Shown piece by piece: positions 54,641 through 64,000 of a stretch of 64,000 nucleotides of DNA. A program made the position numbers and the translations under genes. The DNA is from Heterodera schachtii (Eukaryota; Nematoda; Chromadorea; Rhabditida; Heteroderidae): assembly GCA_023374025.1 (NCBI GenBank), contig SIJG01000092.1, positions 356,853 to 420,852 on the forward strand, read 5' to 3'. Numbering within the stretch: the stretch's first letter is position 1; each line of letters starts with the position of its first letter. Below the pieces are notes generated by a model, which was given only the letters and a program-made list of their open reading frames with translations, searched no databases and was not told where the DNA came from.

Positions 54641-56246
54641 TTTTGAGGCCTTATAACTTCTTGTATTCTTGCTGCCCGTAATATTAAAAATTCACAATAG
54701 AAGTCGACCATTCTCTATCCAATGGTATATAACACATATTCATTTTCCGAGTTACAGTTCGGGTGGTTCCTTGTAAGTTTTATTGTGTATCGAAAATAAT
54801 TTTATTGGTAAAATTTAATGCAGCAATTTCTAAATGGGAAAACAAAAATCATTTAACAGCAAAAAAATGAATTAGTCGCTGAATGTTTAAGCGTTGTGGA
54901 AGAGATTGGAAAATGAATTTATGTGCAAATTCTTCTTTTACCAGCACATGGTTAGTTATTTGGGAGAATAATCGAAATTAAATGTTCTGAGTGTGCCGAA
55001 TTGTGGATGGTGGGTGATCTACAAAATTTATTGTGTGAACCGGATGTTGCTTGTTTCGTCTCGTATTTTTAGGCTGTCTCGTTCTCGTATTTTGGCACGA
55101 GACACGAGACTTTTATGCACTGGTAAGAATGGGGGTGGGTTGAGAGAAAATATTTTGTGAAAATTGGAAGAAAACGGAAAAATTTTTGAGAAAAATTATA
55201 ATTGATCTAGCTTTTAAATCAAACGAAAGAAAAGACATTTAATCTAATTATTAGATTAAAAATGATAAAACACCAAACGATTTCATTGAATTTTCCACCA
55301 AAAAATGACAAAAGGAACAAATTGGTAGCAATCATAGCTAAACCACTGGCTCGCCGCAACCGATGTCGTTTCGCAGGCGCTCAACTGATGGTGCCGGGGG
55401 ATGATGCGGCGGTTCGAAAATTTCCGACAGTGAGGACACTGTCTCGGTGGAGCGTGCCACGTGATGGGATTGACCAATTATCGAAACGATTCCTTTTCGC
55501 GTTCATTTATGTTTAAGTTGTATTGTGTTCCCATTTTATTCTCTTATCTTCACTTCGTTTTAATTTATGTTTTAATTTTACTCCGCTTAACTTCAATCAA
55601 TTTCCCTCATCTATTCTTGTCCTTTTCTCTCCGTGTTCAAAATAAAATTGTTCTTCATCGCCGTTTTATTTACTTCGACGGCACATTCGACACAACATTT
55701 GGACTTCGAATTTCTCCGCGCCGCTTCTTCGACTCCTCCNGCTAATAGAGGACATTTAGAGCTTTCGAAAAATACCAACAATGTTTGATTTGGTTGACAA
55801 AGAAAACATTTATAGTCCAAAAACTGGGCTGGCGCCTAAACGCTACAGACTCGGCAAACGGTTGTTACCGTTACCGTAACAACTAAAAAAAGCATTTGTG
55901 CCAATAAATAATCCCATACTATAAAAAACTAATACAAAATAGGTTAATGTTTTAATGTTTTTATCTATGTAGTATTTGCGCAATTTAACAATAAGAATAA
56001 TCAATTATGCTTAAATATTATATAATTTAATTTATCTATTAAAATGGCCATATTACAATTCTATTTGAAATTTTAAAGGTAAATAGAGAATTCTTAGGAC
56101 TCGAATAAATAAATAAATTTTTGATCAATTTCATTTAAAAACTTTAAAATTTTAAATGTTTATAATTTACATATGCATTACGATTGCAAAAAACATAGCA
56201 TATTCAATGCTTTATAACTTTTTTTATACATAAGGAAAAAAGAAAT
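54641..56246. other. Repeat spacer, assembly gap and a GC-richer retroelement-like piece
   Basis: 55035-55110 has GTCTCG words and ACTGGTAAGAATGGGG, which also occurs inside H1 (5530), so another hAT-like end is likely. 55260-55739 is a GC-richer piece with an open frame (RFAGAQLMVPGDDAAVRKFP to a TAA at 55516) followed by T-rich DNA with AATAAA, which looks like the end of a retroelement. It is cut by the single N at 55740. From 55741 the CCAACAATGTTTGATTTGG repeat follows. No gene. Confidence 0.45.
55740..55740. other. Ambiguous base, probable assembly join
   Basis: A lone N between GC-rich retroelement-like sequence and unrelated repeat DNA. Confidence 0.8.
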
Positions 56247-57235
56247 AAAAAGCGGGAAAATATTGATCATAGTCCCCAAACTCAAAAATGCTTAAAAACG
56301 GTCAGAATCGATGTAAAAAGGTTTGAAATGGATAGGAAAAATAGAATTAGGGGCGCGCTTGCCCTTTTTCAAGATGAAAAGTGCCGAAAATGGAGTGCCA
56401 AACTCAGCTGGGACTAAAGTGACCGCATTATAAAAAGCAGTCAAAAGACATTTTAAATAATTTTTCTAGGGTAAATTGTGGCGCTGATCACGAATATGAC
56501 CTTTATTTTGCAAAATTCCGAACCCTAATTATGAAGTCGAACCGACTATGTATTAGGTCCTCAAAATCGTTAAAACTATTTTTAAACCAGTAGTCAGAAA
56601 ATGTAAACGAACGTCAAATATAAAAGATTAAATTTAGCTTATTGCGCTAAAAAACCGCCGCACACTCGACTACGGCGGCCAGTAGGTGGGGCGAGACTAC
56701 GGGCTACGGAAGAAGTCCGCGCGTGATCCGCAGGCGGTTGACTTGCGGGGGCCCTTCGGGCCCCCGCAGTCAACCGCCTGTGCGCTCGTCAGACTTTTTC
56801 CTCCGCCCTCCGTCTCGCCCCACTACTTGCTCTCCGTCTTCGCAGCTCCCTTTTGCGAAAGTAGATTATCTTCGATCCGTGTTCAGCAACCTCAAAACCC
56901 CTTAATAATATGTTTTTTTATTTTTAAATTTTGAGTTTTGTTCGAATTTGGGTTCGGGGTTCGGAATTTTGCAAAATAAAGGTCATATTCGTGATCAGCG
57001 CCACAATTTACCCTAGAAAAATTATTTAAAATTTCTTTTGACTGCTTTTTATAATGCGGTCACTTTAGTCCCAGCTGAGTTTGGCACTCCATTTTCGGCA
57101 CTTTTCATCCTGAAAAAGGGCAAGCGCGCCCCTAATTCTATTTTTCCTATCCATTTCAAACCTTTTTACATCGATTCTGACCGTTTTTAAGCATTTTTGA
57201 GTTTGGGGCCTATGATCAATATTTACCAAAAAGCG
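56247..57235. mobile_element. 973-bp foldback element with 8-bp target duplication
   Basis: Element 56255-57227 between AAAAAGCG copies (56247-56254 and 57228-57235). The arms pair over about 270 bp from each end (AAATATTGATCATAG ends). The centre is a GC-rich palindrome: CAGGCGGTTGAC, GCGGGGGCCC, TTC, GGGCCCCCGC, GTCAACCGCCTG (56731-56780). No transposase. Confidence 0.88.
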
Positions 57236-58036
57236 TCCTTTTCTTTCATCTTGGCCATATTCGTTAAAAGAGTTTAAATTATATTAAAAACATTATTTTT
57301 TGATTTATATTATGAGGCTTAAACTACGGAAATTTTAAAAAACTATTAAAAATAGAACTAAAAATAATTTTTTTTATTATTTTTCTTGAAATTTTTGAAA
57401 ATTTTTTATATTTTATGGCCTGGATTGACCCATTCTTAGAGGAACTCACATCAGAAAACCAAGTTTTTTTAACCTTTTTGGTCATAACTTTTTTTGGAAC
57501 TTAAACAATTTTTTTTAATTTTGCATGAAAACAAAAACAATTAGGGCTATCGAATATTATTATCATGATTATAAAATCGGATTCTTTTCGGCGATGTTAT
57601 GAATAATTTTCTGTCAAAATTTTTATTTTGATGGTTTTTGTGTAACGTCATAACACCGTTTGCTTGCAATAATTAATTATATTTAAAGCTGCTGAGGAAC
57701 AAATCTCACAATAAATGATTTAACCCCTTCTATCGAATTCCTCTTTATTTTTTGAACAAAATTATCTAAAGCAAATTAATTAAAATTAATTACAAAATGA
57801 GGATTTTTCGAAAAAATTTAAATTCGAACATTTTGCCAAATATACCCAATTTTTCAAAAAATCATGTGTTTTTGTAACTTTTTTTGTCAAAAGACCACAA
57901 AAATCCGCAAATCCTCATTTTTCAAAAAAATCCTCTTTGACCCTCTAAAAGACCACAAAATGAGTAAAAATACTCAGATATCGCATCTCTGCTATAAGGC
58001 CATTTTTGCAAATGGAAGTTTTCGTTTCCAATTTAC
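57236..58036. other. AT-rich spacer
   Basis: A member of the CATAACTTTTTT repeat at 57480-57600; otherwise nothing. Confidence 0.4.
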
Positions 58037-58115
58037 GGTGTTTGCGATACCGTAGGAATTGGCGTTAATTGGGCCTTTCAACAGATTTTTTTCACCAAAA
58101 ATGGACACCGTTTGG
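58037..58115 (+). pseudogene. SPRY exon fragment
   Basis: GVCDTVGIGVNWAFQQIFFT then KNGHRLG and a GT. Isolated, like the piece at 20215. Confidence 0.65.
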
Positions 58116-58535
58116 GTAAAAATTCTTGAAATTTTTGAGAATTTATATGTATTTTTTGCGGCGACATTTCAGCCGGAGACTTTTTTTCCGGAAAAATGGC
58201 ATAAATGTTGACCAAAAATGCTAAATATGGATTTATATGGACTAAAAACTTTCACCAAATCAAAATTTTAACATAGAAATGTCTATTTTGAGCCTATTTA
58301 TTCATAGCATATGAGCAGATATTTAATACAAATCTTAGCATATAATTGGAAAAAAAAGTTTTTTTCAAATTTTCATCTTTTAGTCTTAAATACCAGGGAA
58401 ACGAAAAAATATTATTCCGATTAATACAGAAAAGCAAATTTAATTGAAGAAGAAAGACATAAAAAAGATTAAAAAGAGCAAATTGATCAACAACATTCGT
58501 GAATGATTAATTCTTCCTTCAGAGAGTTTCTAAAT

Positions 58536-60587
58536 TTATTTGAAATTGGGCCCAAAATTCGCCTCAATTTTGTCATCAAAATACAGCAAAGAAACGAATG
58601 GATAAAGAGAACCATCAGCAAAAGATGGATCAAACAAAAAATCAGAAGTATCTGTGAAAAAGTTAAGGGATTTTAGACAATTCTAACATAAAAATAAATT
58701 TAAAAATAAGAAACTAAATATATATAATTTGAATTTGTTTAATTATTATTTATTTGCCAACCCAAACGGTGTCCATTTTTGGTGAAAATGATCTGTCGAG
58801 TGATTAAATGAACACCAATTCCTACGGTATCGCCAACACCGTAGTATCCGTAATTTATTCCTTTTCCTTCTCCGTTAATCCAAATCATGCCATCACTTTT
58901 ATATGCATAAGTGCCTTTTCCACATCCAATTTCTATATTCAATTTGTTCTGTGGTTTAACAGCGAATCCGAAGGTTATGTGCCGACTGAATAAAGAAGAA
59001 ATAAATAATAAAATATTTCACTTTTTAATATTTTTATTATAAAATGTTTCCAAATGCCAAATTCACTTACTATTGTTCGTTTCCTTTTTTGATAACTGAA
59101 ATTTCATAGTAAAAAAAGTCAGACAAATGTTTGTTCAGCACAATCGGATATTTTGCGAAGACAGAGCGCCAAGCTTTTTAGGAGAAATTTAATTTTGATG
59201 TAAATTTAAAAAATACCAGAATTAGTTCCCTTATGATGGACAATGAGATTTTTGTCACCACTGATTTCGAGATTCTCATCACAAGCATTGGCATCCCAGC
59301 AATTTTCTTGGAATTTTAAAAGCACCTGAAATAAATCATTTTAATTAATTTTATATTTTTTAAATATTATTTATTTAATTTATTTAATATATTTTTAATT
59401 AACAATAATTATTTATTATATAATAATTTATTAAATTTAATTTTTACCGTAAAATATTTTTATTTTATTTTTTCTCTTCCATTCATTCACCTTTTTCTGT
59501 GTCTGCTTCTCCATTTCACTGATTTTTTCCAAAATTTTCTTCTGATCATTTGCGATTGTAAGAACCGTTCCTCAGCAGCTTAAAATAGAAAAGGATTAAT
59601 TTTTTATTTATTTAAATGAAAAAACAACAATAAAATAAATTTAATAATTATTCTATGGTTTTAGCTTTTAGCATTTTTTCGGAGAATCGGTCGAGTTTTA
59701 CTGATTTATAAATTCTGCTATCAGTCAAAATGACTTATGATACTAAATGTTATCAATAATTAAATGATTCGAAAAATGTTCAATTGCGCAGTTATCAAAG
59801 AAAAGCATGAAAATTTCATTTTTCGTTAAATTGTCCTCGCCTTTATTCAAAAAAAGAACTTTTAATAAGTGATAATTTATTCTTCGCTAAAATTTCCTCG
59901 CCTTTGTCCGTGTTTTCGTTTTGTTTTTCCATTTCACCAATTTTTTCCAAAATTTTTGACAATTGACCCGCAGTAGCTTAAAAATTGAATTTATTTTAAA
60001 ATATATTTAAAATATAAATACAAATATTTAATTTAATTAAATATTTTTTCGTTTTAATTTATCCTCGCCTTTTGTCTGCTGTTGTTGCTGCTTCTCAATT
60101 TCACCAATTCTCTCCAAAATTGCTTTCAAATGATCTTCCGAAACTGAAATTTAAATAATGATACTTAATTTTTCGCATTCTTTTATTAATAAATTTCAAA
60201 ATAATTTCTTTGATTTTAATAAATTTTGAAATAATTCTTGATTTTATGAAATTTCAAAATAATTTCTTTAATTATATAATTTTCATATCGTACCTCTTCA
60301 ATATGCAAAATTCCTTACCGTATCCGTCTTGTCCAAACACTTCCGAACTTGCAACAGATGGTTCCATTGTTCTGGCTCGATTCAGCTCAGCCATTCTTGC
60401 AATCAAAAACACTCATTTCCTCCGATGGGCTTAGATTTGGAAAAAATTGCTGAAAAAAGAAAAATTAATTAAAAAATTAATTTTAACAAATTTGATTATT
60501 TAAAAATCTTTATTATTGTGTTTTAATTATTTTACGTTGGAGAGGAGAAAATTCGTCCGCTGATGAAAAAGTCGTGAATGATGACAT
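58536..60587 (-). pseudogene. Coiled-coil/SPRY gene SPRY5, homopolymer frame errors
   Basis: Exons on the minus strand: 60587-60536, 60449-60319, 60143-60069, 59976-59902, 59578-59491, 59325-59217, 59173-59071, 58985-58762, 58651-58536. Starts MSSFTTFSSADEFSPLQ. Exon 2 (FFPNLSPSEEMSV...) carries two single extra T bases against the copy at 24.55 kb. Exon 5 lacks one A (CAAATGATC). The four SPRY exons are in frame and complete: [88 protein letters not shown]. Exons 3 and 4 end in AAAG followed by GC donors. Promoter element at 60721-60745. All three faults are in homopolymers, so consensus error is a real alternative; the gene may be intact. Confidence 0.75.
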
Positions 60588-60720
60588 TTTAATTTTAACT
60601 AAAAATTTATTTTAATTTGTTTAATGCATTTAGAAAAACATGAGCAAATGAATGCTAAATTCTGCTATAGTCGCTGTAATTGTGCACATATTTATAGGCC
60701 AAAAGGTAAATAAATTTATT

Positions 60721-60745
60721 GGGCAAAACGATGACCCAAAATTGG
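60721..60745 (-). promoter_or_regulatory. Shared upstream element
   Basis: Minus-strand CCAATTTTGGGTCATCGTTT, 134 bp before the ATG at 60587. A second, similar copy at 60850-60877 (TTTTTTGGGTCACCATTTG). Confidence 0.6.
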
Positions 60746-60877
60746 AGAAAATGCGACGGGCAAAAGATAAGAATAATAAATATTTGAATAACTCATAATT
60801 TTCTTCCATTTTTATCTTTATTTATTCAAATTATTGCGTTTTTTAGAGTTGGGCAAATGGTGACCCAAAAAATGGGC

Positions 60878-62160
60878 AAAACTGCGGGGGAAAGAGGTGG
60901 GAAAAGGGCAAAATGTTGAGATGAAAACATTATTAAAAATAAAAATTATGAATAAAAATAATAAAGGTAAAATGGATAAAGAATGAGTCAATTTTGAAAA
61001 ATTCATTTGTTGACATGTTTTTCCAATTTTTTAGCAACTTTTTTGATATTTATTTCGCGATTTTTAGTACATAAAAATACCTAAAGCGGGGTTTAGCATA
61101 TATTTTGGCATTTTTGAACTTTAGCACCAAAGGCCGAAGTGGGACAAAAGACCGAAACGCAACAAAGCAAATGGCCAAAGGAAATGAAGGCCAAAATGCG
61201 TGCTGGCGCGTTTCTTAAAAACTGCCACCCATGCGCGTTTCTTAATTATATTCTGATAGAGAAAACCTAGAGCTATTGAATGGTACCATGAAATATTAAT
61301 TTGGTGGAATTTGAGCCAAGCTATGAATTTATATGTATTACCCATTTTTTGTATTCAAACCCATTAGCGGATTTAGGAAACTGAGCATGGGTGGCGCGGT
61401 TTTTAGGAAATGCACCAGCACCCAATAAGGTACTGTATCAAAAGCAGTAAGACACTGTAACCAATATGGTTTTCATTCCCTTAATAAAATGCATTTTATT
61501 CTATTTTCTGGCTTACATTTTTATAAAATTCTGTTTGCCAAAAGCAAAGAAATGACCCAACAGAAGAAAAGGGCATGGGAAGGGACGGAGTCATTTCGCT
61601 GCCCAATTAGAAATATAAATTAGCCTAATTAGTGTTCGCCTTCATGACTAATCCTTAAATGACCCCACTTCGATCAGAGCATAAATTCCCCCCTCATTAA
61701 ACTCATTTCTCTTTTTATTTCATTCATTTTCGGCGTTACTTTAAAAGAGTACTTTTTTGAGTGAAAACATTAATGCCTAACTTTGCCTATTTTGGAGTTT
61801 TTTTTGTCTAATGTGCCTATTTTAGCATTTTTGAAAATCCCCAACAAAAATGCAATAAAAACGAAAAACATACCCCTAAGAAATGACCCAAAAAAAATTC
61901 AGAAAATGCACCTCCTAAGAATTTAAAAAATTTTCAAAAAATTGATCACCAAATTTACTATTTTTTTCATGATATAAATTTTTTACTAAAAATTGTCTTT
62001 ATCCGAAAAAACTTTAAAATAATTGAAATATAAAAACAATAATAAATTACTGGAAAATTTTTTAGTTTAATTGACCGCAATGCCATCGCTTTTCTCTTTT
62101 TCGCCTTACCTCTCATTATTAAAAAACCATTTCTAACGCAATTAATTATTCTGCTATCTG
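60878..62160. other. Spacer with repeat remnants
   Basis: 60890-60930 still matches the upstream region at 24.36-24.44 kb. 61190-61340 and 61840-61930 hold remnants of the two dispersed repeats. No gene. Confidence 0.4.
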
Positions 62161-62164
62161 TGTG

Positions 62165-62355
62165 ACATTGGCAAAATTGTGCTCTAATTGCCACAAAAAT
62201 GAACCGACGGTAATGCATTTTTTAAAAATCATAAATTATTATTTGCCTAATTTATTTTCCCACAATTCAGTTGGATTTGCAACGATGTTTGGATGGACAT
62301 TTTCCCATCCTTTGACCGTCCTCAACTCGGCTTCAAATTGGCAATGAAACGCTGA
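62165..62355 (+). pseudogene. F-box-like fragment
   Basis: Exon piece KLCSNCHKNEPT, a GTAATGCA donor and a CACAATTCAG acceptor (62270), then WICNDVWMDIFPSFDRPQLG and FKLAMKR before a TGA. The DVWxDIxPxFDRxQLGxKLA pattern resembles the F-box-like domain of large nematode families. The frame stops within the domain, and no more of the protein follows in this frame. Confidence 0.4.
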
Positions 62356-64000
62356 GAAAATGGAAAAGGGAATTACTGCCAAAACACAAAAAAAGTGGGA
62401 ATTTCGAAGAATTTTCAAATTTAAATTATTATTTTAAGCGAAAAATGCATACAAATTAAATAATATGAAAAAATATTTCAAAATTAAAGTAAAAAATCCA
62501 AAAGTTAGCGACAAAATAATTGCTAAGGAATTGGAAATTGAAGGTGCTAGGTCGTTGCGCGAAAACCGCAAATTATTTAAAAATGTTTTGTCACTTTTAA
62601 AATGCCTTCCATTCATTTTTTGTTTTTAAAATTGACAAAAATTCAGAAAAAAGAAAGATAAAATTGAAAATAAAGAAATATGTAAGGCCAAATAGCGATG
62701 CTTACAGAAGGAATTGTATTGTTAGTTATTTAACATTTTTGCTGCTTTGTTTCGCTGAGAAATGCACGAAAAACTCATTTTTACCCAGACATTCTCATTT
62801 TAATAGTATTGTTCGTAATTGGGAATCATTAATTATTTTTAGAGATCGACATTTTGAAAAAAGCCTGGACCTGGATTCCATGTTGGACCTGGACCTGGAT
62901 TTTCTGGACAAAAAACCAGGAAAACCCAGGTCCAGAAAAAATCCAGGCTTCTCGAGAGCTGGACCAAGCCTGGACCTGGATTTTTTAAATTTCTTTTAAA
63001 AAACAAACAAATGCTTAAAAAAATCAATTAATTGCTTGGGAACGTCTAAAAATATCTAATTTATAATAAGAAGATATTTTAAAACCAATTTAAGCATTTT
63101 TTGAAAATTTGAATATTTTAATATGTATTTGTAAAAAAAAGTTGAAAAAATTTTGAAACGGATTTTCAATTTTTTATTGGAATTAATAGTTTTTCGAAAA
63201 CATTTAGAAAAAATCACTGAAAATTTTTTCAAAAAATTTAATCTTGAAATTTTTAGTAAACTTCCAAAAAATTTTGGGGACAGGGGCTCGGCGAAAATTT
63301 TGTTTTTTAATGCGATTTCTTAACGTTTTGTTCAAAAAATGAGAATATTTTACGTTTTTGAGCCAATTTTTAGAGAATAAGAATTTTGAGGAGGCAGCGG
63401 GAAAATTTTGGCAGATTTTATACCAATTTTAAATACATTTCGTCATAAAAATGACGAAAAAAATTTATCCAGGAAATCTAGATTTTTTGTGCCTGGACCT
63501 GGATTTAAAAATTGACCTGGACCTTGATTTCCTGGACAAAAATCTAGGAAATTTATAATTTAGTTTAACTTGATAAAAATTTTCAAAAAATGAGTTTTAT
63601 TCTGAAAATATGTAAAAGTTTGTAACAAATTTTGGGTTTTTTCTGTCCCTCATATTCATTTTAAACAAAAAAAATTTCCCATCCCCTGGAACCTTTTACG
63701 GTACCTACCCCTGTATTTGCGGTATTTCGTCACAAAAATGTCAAATGAAATGGAATATATTAGAACTGTCGAAACACGGGTTTCGAAAATCAAATTATTT
63801 GATTTGTGCAAAAATGCACATCGGACAAAAACCAAAAATCAATTCAATTTAAAAATGGTCCGATGTGCAATTGCCGCCTTATCAGCGGCTGTCACTCCCC
63901 CCCCGCAATTCCATTCCTTATCAACCAAAAATTCTCTCCCCATTTTTCCGTTCCCTTTAAATGTGTGCTTAACAAACAGCACTTCATTTCCCCAAATCGA
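62356..64000. repeat. Spacer with CCTGGACCTGG words and a 12-bp inverted repeat
   Basis: 62829-63560 starts with TAGAGATCGAC (like the H4 ends) and has CCTGGACCTGG words on both sides, so a further hAT-like element is likely, but no right end or target duplication was found. TGCACATCGGAC at 63815 and its inverse at 63858 form a hairpin with a 31-base loop. No gene in the last kilobase, though GC content rises after 63880. Confidence 0.45.

Overview
The window is AT-rich eukaryotic DNA from a nematode, most plausibly a plant-parasitic tylenchid. That is an inference from four things: very small introns (about 45-130 bp) with TTTTCAG/TTTTAAG acceptors, an expanded and partly decayed SPRY-domain family of the SPRYSEC/RBP type, an F-box-like fragment, and the low GC content. 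The strong AT bias fits Meloidogyne better than Globodera or Heterodera, but the sequence alone does not prove the genus. No conserved housekeeping gene, rRNA or intact tRNA was recognised; this is an accessory, repeat-dense region.

Protein-coding content falls into four groups. (1) A paralogous pair of small multi-exon genes on the minus strand (1.75-3.0 kb and 28.7-30.4 kb) encodes a helical protein with a cysteine-rich C-terminus. The second copy has a signal peptide and an open frame of 271 residues; the first has lost its start codon and carries a 1-bp frameshift. Each is followed by a tiny Cys/Gly-rich secreted-type gene. (2) A four-exon minus-strand gene (6.6-8.4 kb) encodes 526 residues with two internal repeats of one module. 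(3) SPRY genes: a signal-peptide SPRY gene (16.2-18.15 kb, +), a second SPRY copy right behind it, a 21-exon coiled-coil/SPRY gene of 790 residues (48.8-53.45 kb, -), two frame-damaged relatives (41.4-43.0 kb, +; 58.5-60.6 kb, -), a truncated relative (23.4-23.95 kb, -), orphan first exons and at least seven single-exon scraps. (4) Single exons of a possible PLA2-like cysteine-rich protein (35.7-36.2 kb, -) and an F-box-like protein (62.2 kb, +).

Mobile DNA dominates the rest. A very young Ty3/gypsy LTR retrotransposon (11.14-15.97 kb, 5-bp target duplication, LTRs differing by one indel) carries two frame changes. Six non-autonomous hAT-like elements (at 5.4, 20.7, 25.5, 45.9, 47.3 and 47.6 kb), each with an exact 8-bp target duplication, have unrelated termini and unrelated subterminal repeat words. 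All six nevertheless carry the same central module, built on a GC-rich hairpin with 11-bp arms and a TATC/GATA loop. This modular family is the most unusual thing in the window. There are also foldback elements, a tRNA-derived SINE family, several tandem arrays and a 1.2-kb GA-rich array.

Large-scale structure: 0.12-3.1 kb is repeated in direct orientation at 27.4-30.4 kb, and 10.1-10.6 kb again at 31.1-31.66 kb. A 350-bp segment at 8.95 kb recurs inverted at 36.9 kb. The coiled-coil/SPRY genes share a promoter element (GGGTCAYCATTTTGCC) about 135-160 bp upstream of the ATG in three or more copies. A single N at 55740 marks an assembly join. Several frameshifts lie in homopolymers, so consensus error must be excluded before any of these genes is called a pseudogene.
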